64,000 bases of DNA from Actinotignum schaalii FB123-CNA-2 (lineage in GTDB: Bacteria > Actinomycetota > Actinomycetes > Actinomycetales > Actinomycetaceae). Both the position numbers and the translations under genes were made by a program. The notes beneath the pieces were generated by a model. That model saw only the letters and a list, made by a program, of their open reading frames with translations, was not told the origin of the DNA and did not search any database. The stretch lies in NCBI RefSeq assembly GCF_000411135.1, contig NZ_KE150263.1:496594-560593 (forward strand). Direction: 5' to 3'. Within the stretch, counting starts at the first letter, position 1; the number at the start of each line of letters is the position of its first letter. Shown here in pieces: positions 23,910 to 32,845 of this stretch.

Positions 23910-25544
23910 ATGGGCGGCGATGCTGCTGAGGCGCGTTCCATCGATTTTTCGCGGGACCGCCGGCGGGTAGTGCACGGGAAAATGTTCCTCCTCGCCTTCG
24001 TGGGTTTCTTTATCTATGCGATGGGACTCAGTTTGCTCACCCCGCTCAACGGCGGCCCGGATGAAACCCAGCATGAGATTTACGGTTATGCCGTGGTCAC
24101 CGGGCAAATCCCTCAGAAGAGTATTCGCGTGGATGCCCCCGCGTTTTTGCGTCGCGGTGCCCCCGATTGCTGGCGCCACGACCCGGCTGCCACCGCTTTC
24201 TGTTCCCGTATTTTCACCACGAACGACGAACTCATCTCCCAGGGCACCTCGGCGGTTAACTACCCGCCGCTCTACTACTACCTCACCCATTGGCCCCTTC
24301 TGCTGGCCTCCGGGAAATATGTGCTCTGGGGTATCAGGGTGCTCTCCGCCGGGCTTTTCGCCGGGTTGGCCGCGCTCGGCTTTTCTTCTCTGTACGCGGG
24401 GTTACGCAGCGCCGCACTTCCCTATCTCACTATCGGCCTACTTGCCCCGGGTTTCTATTCCCTCAGCGGTTTTTCCAATCCGCAATCGATGGAAATTGGG
24501 GCGGCCCTGGCCCTCACCGGTTTTCTTCTTCCCCTTCTCAACCGGGTTCCCGCCCGCGAGGAGCTATGGCGCTGGATTGGCGGGGGGCTGGCCGCTATCC
24601 CCCTCATTTGCGCGCGCCCGGTGGGTCCCTACTGGGCAATACTGCTCTGTTTACTTTTCGCAATTATTTTTGGGCGCACCGCGGTGCGACGTTACCTGCG
24701 CACTCCCGGATTCTGGATTTTCCTCGCGCTATGCGCCCTGGGCTGCCTAGCCTGGTTCGGATGGAATTACCTGGCCTCCACCTACGGGAAGGCTCCCGAT
24801 CCGGTGGCCAATAAGGGCGCTTTCCGCATGGGCCTGCAAATTCTAGGAACCATGCCCTATTACATCCACGAAACCATCGGCACCGCGGGCTGGCGTAACG
24901 TGGAGCCGAGCAGCCCGGTCTCCCTGTGCTACGTGGTTTTCTTCGCCTGCCTACTCATCGCGATCTACCGGGCCGGCGCACGCCACCACCGCCGCGCGGT
25001 TATTTTCGGGGTGGCGGTGCTGCCTTTCAGTGCCCTGCTCCTCAATACCGCGGTGGCGGATCGCATCCCGCTGGTAATGTGGCAGGGCCGCTACTGGTTC
25101 CCCTTCGTTTTCCCTTTCTTGGTGACCTGCGCCGCGGCTCTCCTCCAACATCACGACCTGCGGAAACGTACGGATTTCGCGCGCGGCTCCCGCCTCATCC
25201 CGGTTCTTTCCCTGGCCGGGGCGCTGCTTTTCGCCGTGACGACCATTGATTTCACGGTGCGAATGGCCTGGCGTTTTTATGTGGGCTTGCGAACCCCGGT
25301 CTTCGCGGTAGCGTGGACAACGCCGCCCCGCGCGCTCCTGGGTCTCCTTTTGTGCGTGGGACTTTCCTGCGCGGTTGCGTATCTTGTGGTGCGCCGCTAC
25401 CGCCCGCACCTGAGTGCGCTGCGCCGCACGTGGCGCGAGTATCTGCATCCGCAGACTTTAGCGGCGGGCCTCACGGCGCGTAGCGAAACCGGCGAGGAGT
25501 CCGAGGCTCACGTCCGCGAGGGTCGTGAAAACACGCGAAAGTAG
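23910..25544 (+). CDS. DUF2142-like polytopic membrane glycosyltransferase, paralogue B
   Basis: About 544 residues, paralogous to the preceding gene: GGPDETQHEIYGYAVVTG, RGAPDCWR and GTSAVNYPPLYYYLTHWPL line up without gaps, as do SNPQSMEIGAALA, ARPVGPYWAILLCLL and IHETIGTAGWR further on. About 11 membrane segments are visible, with a longer charged C-terminal tail than in paralogue A. ATG 23910 was chosen because GAGGTG stands six bases before it. Its last 87 bp overlap the 3' end of the convergent UPF0104-type gene, which is unusual; the overlapping residues are the charged tail. No terminator separates them. Confidence 0.75.
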   Translation: MGGDAAEARSIDFSRDRRRVVHGKMFLLAFVGFFIYAMGLSLLTPLNGGPDETQHEIYGYAVVTGQIPQKSIRVDAPAFLRRGAPDCWRHDPAATAFCSRIFTTNDELISQGTSAVNYPPLYYYLTHWPLLLASGKYVLWGIRVLSAGLFAGLAALGFSSLYAGLRSAALPYLTIGLLAPGFYSLSGFSNPQSMEIGAALALTGFLLPLLNRVPAREELWRWIGGGLAAIPLICARPVGPYWAILLCLLFAIIFGRTAVRRYLRTPGFWIFLALCALGCLAWFGWNYLASTYGKAPDPVANKGAFRMGLQILGTMPYYIHETIGTAGWRNVEPSSPVSLCYVVFFACLLIAIYRAGARHHRRAVIFGVAVLPFSALLLNTAVADRIPLVMWQGRYWFPFVFPFLVTCAAALLQHHDLRKRTDFARGSRLIPVLSLAGALLFAVTTIDFTVRMAWRFYVGLRTPVFAVAWTTPPRALLGLLLCVGLSCAVAYLVVRRYRPHLSALRRTWREYLHPQTLAAGLTARSETGEESEAHVREGRENTRK

Positions 25545-26381
25545 TACGACGACGACAACCGGCCCGCTCCCTACTGCGGTAGACAGGACTGCGGCAAGAG
25601 CCAGTTCCCGCACCCCCACCCCGGCCGGGACGAAAAACACCAAGAAGCCGACGGTCCAGCCCAGCGCGTAACCGCCGGTGGCGAGGAGGAAAGTCGGCAG
25701 CGAAGCGGCCATGCCCTGGTAGATGAGCATGAGCCAGAGCTGGGCACCCATGAGAAGCCATCCGGCCGCCGCCCACACTGCTGCCAAGCCGGTACCGCGC
25801 CAGCTGAGCTGTGCCTCCAGTTGCCCGCGCCCCAGAATTTTTAGCCCTAAACTGATGATCTTATTGAGGACGGGTGGGATAAGAGCCACCACCCCCACGG
25901 GAATGGCCAGGGCTAGCCAGCCGTAATCCGCCATGAGGCCGGCCGGGCCGAGGAGCAGCGCGAGAACCGCCAGCACCAGGCCGGTAACAATGGAAACCAC
26001 CATGGAGACGAGCAGCGCCACGAAGGAGCGCCGCCGCGCAATGGAATGCGCCGCGCCCATTTCCGCGGCCGCTACAAAATTCCACACTCCGCCGGGCAGA
26101 TATTTTGCCACCTGGGAAGTATAAAAAATACGTCGAGCCACCCGGGCGGGGACGGGCTGGCCCACGTCATTGAGAAGGTAGCGCCAGGAGACCATCGTGC
26201 AGACCACGTAGAGCAAAGAAAGTGCGATTCCGGCCAGGCTCACCCACCAGGGCAGCACCGCGAGCGCCTCCCCCACCGACTCTCGGTTCGCCACGATAGC
26301 CCAGATCGCGGCAATAACCGCGAGGATCATGAAGCCGGCCCGCACGGGGGGTGCTTGCAGGATGCTGAGTATTTTTTTCAC
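25458..26381 (-). CDS. Lysylphosphatidylglycerol synthase TM-domain/UPF0104-like protein
   Basis: A 307-residue polytopic protein with about 8 helices. Landmarks are VAKYLPGGVWNFVAAAEMG (the conserved K-Y-[IL]-PGxxW signature of the AglD/LPG synthase TM family) and FFVPAGVGVRELALAAVLS (PxGxGxRE). Members are lipid flippases or enzyme partners; in polysaccharide loci they are thought to handle polyprenyl-phosphate sugars or to help translocation, but no activity is proven. The start overlaps the stop of the GT4 gene by ATGA, and it forms a minus-strand operon GT2 (27577)-GT4 (26378)-this gene. The 3' end overlaps the convergent DUF2142 gene. Confidence 0.8.
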   Translation of the reverse strand: MKKILSILQAPPVRAGFMILAVIAAIWAIVANRESVGEALAVLPWWVSLAGIALSLLYVVCTMVSWRYLLNDVGQPVPARVARRIFYTSQVAKYLPGGVWNFVAAAEMGAAHSIARRRSFVALLVSMVVSIVTGLVLAVLALLLGPAGLMADYGWLALAIPVGVVALIPPVLNKIISLGLKILGRGQLEAQLSWRGTGLAAVWAAAGWLLMGAQLWLMLIYQGMAASLPTFLLATGGYALGWTVGFLVFFVPAGVGVRELALAAVLSTAVGSGPVVVVVLLSRVFTTLADVSLGLLAGFATRREARR

Positions 26382-27580
26382 CGAGGGCTCTTTTCACCGG
26401 TGCGGTCGGAGGCTCCGCTGGGATTGAGTGCGGCACCGGGTGCCGCATCTTGTCTCGTGCCGCACCGACCCGGCACTCGGTCAAGGGCGACGAGGAGGGG
26501 ACGTACCACGTAAGCGGGGCGGAAAGCTACATCAGCCCGCTCACCGCAACGGTTGCGGGCCGCGGCGATGGCTTCGGGATCCGAGGCGAGGCGCTCCAGC
26601 ATATCGGCGAGGGCGCTCGCATCCCCGGCCGGAACATAGCGGGCGGCATCCCCAAGGATCTCGCGCTGCGGGGCGGTATCCGAGGTGATGAGGGCCAGAC
26701 CGGCGGCCATGCCCTGGTATGCCTTATTGGGAACCACGCGTTGGGCCTTATCCGACGTCCCGAAGATGCCCAGGCAGAGGTCATGGCCGGCGATAGCGCG
26801 CGGTAGCGCGACGGCGTCGACCCAATCCCGCCACATTACCCGCACGTGGGTTCCCTCGCCCGCGAGAATCGCGCGCACGTCAGCGTAATCTTGACCGGTG
26901 CCGATGAGGGTAACCTCAAGATCCACGCCGCGCTCCTCGAGGGTGCGTAGGGCGCGCGCAATCGTGACGGCGCCCTGCAAGGGTGTGAAGAGGCCGTAGA
27001 ACACCACGCGGGGCGGGGTGTGAACCGGATGCGGGCTGCGGGCCGCGAAGAAACTTTCGGGCGAGCCCACGGGCACGACGACGCCACGAGCACGCAGGGA
27101 GTCGGGCATGTGCGCCAGGTGCGCGGGGGTATCCAGGACCGTAATGGTGGAGGCGCGGATGGCGGCGCTATCCAGGGTGCGCAGCAGGCGGTCTTTGATG
27201 CCGTTGTTCAGGCCGCGGTCGGTGGCGGTAGTGGAGGCAAAAATGAGGTGGTCGAGCACGATGGGTGTGCGAGGGAAGAGCAGGCGGGCCAGGAGAACAT
27301 CGAAATGGCCCAGGTATCCCACCACAATAACGTCCGGGGCGTGCGGGCCGCGGAAACGCCGGGCCCCGCGCACCAGCCGCCACCAGTGCCGGGCAATATC
27401 CGCCCCGAAAGAAAGCGCCCCGCGGGCACTGGCGAGGGCTGCTACCCGCCCGGCGGTGCCGGTATCGAGGGGAATATTGAGTTCGCGGACCGTGTGGCCG
27501 TGTTCGGCCAGCCCGCGCAGTAGCACCCCTACCCGGGGGTGGTTCGCGGTGTTGTACGTGCCGAAGCCGAGGATCCTCAC
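26378..27580 (-). CDS. Family 4 glycosyltransferase
   Basis: A 400-residue GT-B enzyme. The N-terminal domain starts MRILGFGTYNTANHPRVGVLL, typical of GT4 acceptor domains. The C-terminal domain has VVFYGLFTPLQGAVTIARAL, VTLIGTGQDY and the donor-binding segment RVVPNKAYQGMAAGLALITSD, which replaces the more usual GFGLxxxEAMA(C)G. The donor would be a nucleotide sugar, and the retaining transfer occurs at the cytoplasmic face. It is coupled by ATGA overlaps on both sides (27577-27580 and 26378-26381), so it is made together with a DPM-like GT2 and a putative flippase. Confidence 0.85.
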   Translation of the reverse strand: MRILGFGTYNTANHPRVGVLLRGLAEHGHTVRELNIPLDTGTAGRVAALASARGALSFGADIARHWWRLVRGARRFRGPHAPDVIVVGYLGHFDVLLARLLFPRTPIVLDHLIFASTTATDRGLNNGIKDRLLRTLDSAAIRASTITVLDTPAHLAHMPDSLRARGVVVPVGSPESFFAARSPHPVHTPPRVVFYGLFTPLQGAVTIARALRTLEERGVDLEVTLIGTGQDYADVRAILAGEGTHVRVMWRDWVDAVALPRAIAGHDLCLGIFGTSDKAQRVVPNKAYQGMAAGLALITSDTAPQREILGDAARYVPAGDASALADMLERLASDPEAIAAARNRCGERADVAFRPAYVVRPLLVALDRVPGRCGTRQDAAPGAALNPSGASDRTGEKSPR

Positions 27581-28641
27581 CGGGTGGCTCCCCCGTTCGT
27601 GGCGGCAACCGGATTATGTGGGTGATCTGGGTCATCTATTTCGGGAGCGTCGAGGGCACTGGGGGCTTGGTCGGTGCTCGCCGCGGCAGCCAGCGGGCGC
27701 GGCGGGCCGAAACGCAGGGCTTTGATGCCTTCTAGTTGCTGTTCGAGGAGGACGCGGTTGGTTTTGAGGAGGTCGGCGATGATGAGGATGGTGATGGAGA
27801 TAATCGAGGCCACGATCATGGCCGAGCCGAAAATAAGGGATTGGATATGGCCGGCGCCCTGACCCATGAAGTAGAAGATGAGGAAGCGAATGAAGGGGAT
27901 GGCGCCCAGGATCCCGGTGATTGCCGCTGTCCACCCCAGAGGCACATGGGGTTTGAACATGAGGTAGGAGCGCACAATCGCGGTCCCGGATTTGAACATA
28001 TGCTGGAAAATATTGGAGAACAGGCGCGATTCGCGGGTTTTCGGGTTGGTGGTGATGGGTACGGAGTCGATACGCAGGCGCTTATTTCCGGCTTGGATAA
28101 TCGTCTCCATGCAGTAGGAGAATTGGGTGACCACATTGAGGCGATAGAGCGCGCCCTTCGAGTAGGCCCGGAATCCGGAGGCGGCGTCCGGAAGTTTGGT
28201 GCCGGCCGCCCGGTTAACCACCCGGGAACCCACATTCTGCATGAGTTTTTTGAAGCGGGAGAAGTGCGCGATTTTTGAGGTTTGGCGGTCGGCAATAACG
28301 ATATCGGCACGCCCGGCCACGATAGGAGCCACCAGTTCCGGGATGGCTTCCTGGGGGTACTGATTATCGCCGTCGGTATTCACCACAATATCCGCGCCGT
28401 TCGCGAGCGCGTACTCCACCCCGTCCCGGAAGGAGCGGGCCAGGCCCTGGTTGCGGGCGTGGCGCACGAAGTGTTTCACCCCGTAGGATTTGGCGACTTC
28501 AACGGTGGCATCGGTAGAGCCGTCGTCGATAATAAGGATCTCAATGCTATCGATGCCCGGGATTTCTTTAGGAATAGACTCCAGCACCAGGGGCAAGGTC
28601 TTTTCCTCGTTCAAACACGGAACCTGCACAAATAGTTTCAT
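27577..28641 (-). CDS. Polyprenyl-phosphate glycosyltransferase (GT2) with two C-terminal membrane helices
   Basis: A 354-residue protein. The GT2 domain (1-230) has VQVPCLNEEKTLPLVL, ILIIDDGSTDATVEVA and VNTDGDNQYPQEAIPELV, the DGDNQ form of the DxD metal motif seen in dolichyl/undecaprenyl-phosphate mannosyl- and glucosyltransferases. Two hydrophobic hairpin helices (about 236-310) follow and anchor the enzyme, then a disordered Ala/Pro/Asp tail. It should charge undecaprenyl phosphate with one sugar, giving the donor needed by the GT-C proteins in this locus (inference). It is the promoter-proximal gene of the three-gene minus operon; the 217-bp gap to 28859 holds divergent starts. Confidence 0.85.
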   Translation of the reverse strand: MKLFVQVPCLNEEKTLPLVLESIPKEIPGIDSIEILIIDDGSTDATVEVAKSYGVKHFVRHARNQGLARSFRDGVEYALANGADIVVNTDGDNQYPQEAIPELVAPIVAGRADIVIADRQTSKIAHFSRFKKLMQNVGSRVVNRAAGTKLPDAASGFRAYSKGALYRLNVVTQFSYCMETIIQAGNKRLRIDSVPITTNPKTRESRLFSNIFQHMFKSGTAIVRSYLMFKPHVPLGWTAAITGILGAIPFIRFLIFYFMGQGAGHIQSLIFGSAMIVASIISITILIIADLLKTNRVLLEQQLEGIKALRFGPPRPLAAAASTDQAPSALDAPEIDDPDHPHNPVAATNGGATR

Positions 28642-28858
28642 ATCCCTCTCCGCCGCACTCGCGATTATCCAGCACCTAGCCTAACAAGCTCCGCGGGCTC
28701 TCACGGGAAGATACGCTGGTGCATGGTGGAAGTACGGCAGCACCGCAGCAGCGTTTCCTGCGCCGCAGGCTCCGCGCTTCCCGCGCCGCGGCACGCCGCT
28801 ACAGTACAATTCAAAGAACAGAAAGCCGATGCTGCCTCTTCAACCAAAGGATTCCGCC

Positions 28859-30910
28859 GTGACGAATATTTCTTCTTCCTCGGCCAAGGCCGCCCTCCGT
28901 TCCGTGCTTCGCCACGTTCCGGGAGCGGAAGCTGCCGGGCGCAAGGTACTTCAGAAGGTGCTCTACCGGGTTCCTTGCTCGGAGCGGCCGCTGGTATCCA
29001 TCATTATTCCGGTCTACGGGCATTGGAAGGAAACCTTTGCCTGCCTGAAAGCACTGGCGGCAACGGCCGGGAATATTCCTTATGAAATCATCGCGGTGGA
29101 TGATTGCTCCCCAGATTCCACCGGCAAGAAGCTGGATCGTATTATCGGCTTGCGTGTTGTTCATATGCCACAAAACGGCGGCTTTATTCGGGCCTGTAAT
29201 ACCGGGCTCCAGCATGCTCGCGGTGAGATCGTTGTCTATCTCAATAATGACACCGAAGTGAATCCCGGCTGGCTCCTCCCCATTGTAGAACGCATGGAAG
29301 ATCCCACCATTGGGCTGGTGGGAGCGCGCTTGGTGTACGCGGATGGCACCTTACAGGAGGCTGGCGGCGTCGTATTTTCTGACGGTAGCGCCTGGAATTA
29401 CGGGAAAGGAGACAATCCCGAAAATCACTCCTATACCTATTTCCGGGATGTCGATTACTGTTCCGGAGCGTGTTTGGCGGTACGCAAGTCCATTCTTGAT
29501 GAACTGGGCGGCTTCGATGAGCGATATATCCCCGCCTACTACGAAGATACCGATCTGGCTTTTGAAGTGCGGCGCTTAGGCTACCGCACGGTTTACGAAC
29601 CGCGTTCCCTCGTTATTCACCACGAAGGTGTATCGAACGGCACGGAAACCTCGTCTGGAACGAAACGCTACCAAGTCATCAATCGGGATAAGTTCCGGCA
29701 AAAATGGGCCGCCGAGCTGGCTTCGCAGCCGCTGAGTCCAGAAGAGGACCCCGATTTTGAAATCGAACGCGCCGTTCATACCAAAAATGTTGTTATTGTA
29801 TGCGACGGTACGGTCATCACCCCTGATCTGGACTCCGGATCGGTGCGAATGGAACAGATTCTGCTGGAACTACTCCGGCTCGGATATCAGCCTGTTTTCA
29901 TTCCGCAAAACAAAACCCGCCACGAACCTTATGTCGGAAATTTGACCAGATACGGCATCCAGGTTGTTTACAACACGTATAACGAGATGGGCCGCGCGAA
30001 TATTAGCGGCCAGGCCCTCACCATCTTGCTACGCGGACATGTGCGCGGAGTAATACTCTCCCGGGTCGGAGTGGCTGCGGCAAGCATCTTCCCCATCACC
30101 CACGCACTTCCCGGCGTCCCCGTTATTTTTGACACGGTAGACCTACACGGCACCCGCGAATTGCGCGAAGCGAAACTTGCCGGTGATGATGCTCTTATCA
30201 CCGCTGCGCATCAAACCAAGGAATTGGAGCTCGGAGTCATGCGGGCCAGCACCGCCACTCTGGTTGTTTCCTCCGAAGAAGCGAAGATGCTGCACGCGGA
30301 CCATCCCGAACTTCCGGTCTTTGTGGTGGGGAATGTGCACGTTCCGGTGCAGCACCCCGCGGGATTGACGGGCCGGCGCAGCATTAGTTTTATTGGTTCT
30401 TTCGCCCATCCTCCGAACGCGGATGGCCTGAACTGGTATTTCACCGAGGTACACCCGTTGGTGCGTGAAGAACTCGGTAATGTTGAGGTGAATGTGTATG
30501 GAAAGAACCCACCGGAATCGCTGCGCGTTTTCGAGGGGAACGGCGTGAAGCTGTGCGGCTACGCCGCTGATTTAGCTGATGTTTATAATCCGGCTCGGCT
30601 CTCCATCGCGCCGCTACGCTACGGTGCCGGAGTGAAGGGCAAGGTTGGGGAATCTCTCTCCTGGGGCGTTCCTATCGTGACCACCGATATCGGAGCTGAA
30701 GGCATGGGTTTGGAAGACCGCCACACCGCGCTGATCGCCAATAGCCCGGAGGAATTTGCCCGGGCTATCGTGGACGGTATGCGTGATGATGAGCTGTGGG
30801 AGCGTCTCTCTACCGCGGGTGAACACCATATCCAGGAGATTATGGGCGTGCCCCGCCTCCACCAGGACCTCGCAGCTGCCTTTGATTTCGCGGGGATCAC
30901 GCGCGCCTGA
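28859..30910 (+). CDS. Dual-domain glycosyltransferase, GT2 + GT4
   Basis: About 683 residues with two catalytic modules. The first (about 40-300) is a GT2 domain with VSIIIPVYGHWKETFACL, IIAVDDCSPDSTG, VYLNNDTEVNPGWL and AYYEDTDLAFEVRRLGY. The second (about 330-680) is a GT4 domain with SISFIGSFAHPPNADGLNWY, VNVYGKNPPESL and GAGVKGKVGESLSWGVPIV, the phosphate/ribose-binding end. One polypeptide could add two successive sugars, making a disaccharide repeat. GTG at 28859 follows AAAGGA at seven bases; an in-frame ATG 30 nt earlier is the alternative. Its codon use is somewhat more AT-rich than its neighbours. It is divergent from the 27577 operon. Confidence 0.85.
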   Translation: MTNISSSSAKAALRSVLRHVPGAEAAGRKVLQKVLYRVPCSERPLVSIIIPVYGHWKETFACLKALAATAGNIPYEIIAVDDCSPDSTGKKLDRIIGLRVVHMPQNGGFIRACNTGLQHARGEIVVYLNNDTEVNPGWLLPIVERMEDPTIGLVGARLVYADGTLQEAGGVVFSDGSAWNYGKGDNPENHSYTYFRDVDYCSGACLAVRKSILDELGGFDERYIPAYYEDTDLAFEVRRLGYRTVYEPRSLVIHHEGVSNGTETSSGTKRYQVINRDKFRQKWAAELASQPLSPEEDPDFEIERAVHTKNVVIVCDGTVITPDLDSGSVRMEQILLELLRLGYQPVFIPQNKTRHEPYVGNLTRYGIQVVYNTYNEMGRANISGQALTILLRGHVRGVILSRVGVAAASIFPITHALPGVPVIFDTVDLHGTRELREAKLAGDDALITAAHQTKELELGVMRASTATLVVSSEEAKMLHADHPELPVFVVGNVHVPVQHPAGLTGRRSISFIGSFAHPPNADGLNWYFTEVHPLVREELGNVEVNVYGKNPPESLRVFEGNGVKLCGYAADLADVYNPARLSIAPLRYGAGVKGKVGESLSWGVPIVTTDIGAEGMGLEDRHTALIANSPEEFARAIVDGMRDDELWERLSTAGEHHIQEIMGVPRLHQDLAAAFDFAGITRA

Positions 30911-30961
30911 TCGTGCCGCTGGTTCAACTGGCACACCGGCCTGCTGCTGGTGCGCAATGAG

Positions 30962-32800
30962 CTATTCTGCCAGCGTGACGATGGTGAAGTCCGCGTGCGG
31001 CTCTATCCGCAGGCGCGGGTCGGAAGCAATCTGCTCACGCAGCGCCTGCGCTTCTGCGGCGAAAGCATCCGTGGATCCCTGTTCGATTCCCCAGCGGAAA
31101 TCAAAATTCGGGATGACCACCGCTTGCACCTGCCCGGTATAGAGCACCTGCCACACCGAATGCCCAAAGTTCGCGTGTGAGCCGATCACGTCCTGCATTT
31201 CCGGAGTCCAGTTTTCCCGAGCCCGGGCCACGTCTTTATCACCGAAAGTGTTGTAGAGGACCAAGTCAGATTCGCTCGCGATCACCCCGGCCAGAAAATC
31301 ATTACCGCCCGAGACCGGGGAACTGAAAGCCACCACGGCATCGTCCGGCAAGGCAGCATCAAGTTTTTCTGGAATCTCACCGATAAGTGCCTCAAGATGG
31401 GCGGCCCGGTCGCTGGAGCCTACCGCCAAGCCCGCGAGGTTCGGGGCGGAAGCCAGCACCGCCAGCGCAGCCACGATTCCGCAGGCCACCCGCCGCCAGC
31501 TGCCTCGCGCTTCCCGGCGCACCAGCGCGCTGATGCCGCTCGCGAGCGCCGCGAGCAGAGCCAGCCGAACCACCAGCATCCAGCGGTAGATAGCCCGCAT
31601 GAGATCAAGGCCGGGAAGCTCCTCGTAGAGCGGTGCCCACGGGAAGGTCCATAAGGCTTCCGAGCGGGGCATAAGATAATCAGTCACCTGAATCGGCGGG
31701 GTCAAAGGCCCTCGGATTTCCCACCATTTCAGGGAGGGCCCCAGGGCAATAACAAAGGCCACCAGTGCCACAAAGGTCCAGAGCAGCACGTAGCGGCGTG
31801 ACCCGCGCGCCCATACCAGCACGCAAACGAGCAGCACCAAAGCCGTAATACCGATGTAATTCCAGCGTACATTCGTGCCGTCTCCCCATAGCAGATCGGC
31901 ATCCAGCCCGATTCCAAGGAGCTCCGCCCACCACACACTCGAGGTGGGGATAATCGTGGTAGCTACATCCACGCCCATGGAACGGAAGAAATCTTCGCCG
32001 GTGCCCATACCGGCCAGCGCACCGCCCGCACTGCGGTAATAAAGCAGCAATGCCACAACACTCGCCACCGCCATATAAGCAAAGCCCAGACCAGCATCCC
32101 GCAGGCCGCTGCGCCCGCGCAGCAGCGGTAACACAATAACCACCACCCCGGCGGTGAAACCGAGCATGACGAAAGAATAACCATCAAGGAAAACAGCCCA
32201 GGTGAGAACCCCACACCAGCCAGCCAAAGCGAGAAGCCGGCGCCACCAGGGTGGCCGCAGCCAGAACCGCAGCAGCACCACGCCCACGTAGATAGTGGCG
32301 GGTAGGAGTAGCGCACCCCAGAAAGTCGTACCAAAATTACCCATGCCAATAACGGAAGGGTTGATCATCCACACCGCAGCCGCAATCCCGGCAATCAGGC
32401 GGTGCGAGGTGAGCCAGTAGAACAGTCCGTACGCGCCCACAAGTGCCAGGACGATCCAGATGAGATACCACGCAGAGAGCGCTGCTGCGGCGTCGCCAGG
32501 AAATATTAATGCAAAGAAAGTAGCCGCGCGGCTAAAAACACCGCCGTTGACCGTGGCGGTCCCCTCCGGGAAACCGATGATCGGACAGCGGCCTTCTTGC
32601 AGGTACAGGCGCGGAAACTCAGTTCCGCATTGCAGCCGCCCGAGGTCGGCCACCCAGGCATGTACCGGACCGATGGCCCACGCGTTCACGCCGTAAATAA
32701 AGGAGAGTGCGATGGAGTAGAGAAGTGCGCCCAGGGCCGCGAATCCGCGGGTACGCCACCGGAGCGGAGCTCTGCGTGGGTGGGCATCGATAATTGGCAC
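30962..32800 (-). CDS. Polytopic membrane protein, GT-C-like with an extracytoplasmic tail
   Basis: A 612-residue protein with about 12 hydrophobic segments (roughly 20-460) and a soluble C-terminal domain of about 140 residues expected outside. Sequence landmarks (WVADLGRLQCGTEFPRL, FGTTFWGALLLPATIY, MPRSEALWTFPW) recall YfhO/GT-C-type membrane glycosyltransferases, but I cannot name a family with certainty. It is the third gene of the minus-strand run wzm-wzt-this gene, 45 nt after wzt, so it probably modifies or caps the exported polymer, or acts in its transfer (inference). The C-terminal domain carries DDAVVAFSSPVSGGNDF, a Rossmann-like pattern of unknown meaning. Confidence 0.6.
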   Translation of the reverse strand: MPIIDAHPRRAPLRWRTRGFAALGALLYSIALSFIYGVNAWAIGPVHAWVADLGRLQCGTEFPRLYLQEGRCPIIGFPEGTATVNGGVFSRAATFFALIFPGDAAAALSAWYLIWIVLALVGAYGLFYWLTSHRLIAGIAAAVWMINPSVIGMGNFGTTFWGALLLPATIYVGVVLLRFWLRPPWWRRLLALAGWCGVLTWAVFLDGYSFVMLGFTAGVVVIVLPLLRGRSGLRDAGLGFAYMAVASVVALLLYYRSAGGALAGMGTGEDFFRSMGVDVATTIIPTSSVWWAELLGIGLDADLLWGDGTNVRWNYIGITALVLLVCVLVWARGSRRYVLLWTFVALVAFVIALGPSLKWWEIRGPLTPPIQVTDYLMPRSEALWTFPWAPLYEELPGLDLMRAIYRWMLVVRLALLAALASGISALVRREARGSWRRVACGIVAALAVLASAPNLAGLAVGSSDRAAHLEALIGEIPEKLDAALPDDAVVAFSSPVSGGNDFLAGVIASESDLVLYNTFGDKDVARARENWTPEMQDVIGSHANFGHSVWQVLYTGQVQAVVIPNFDFRWGIEQGSTDAFAAEAQALREQIASDPRLRIEPHADFTIVTLAE

Positions 32801-32845
32801 GTGGTTCCCCTCTATCCGCGGGAGCGGTGGTGGCCGCGAACGGTA

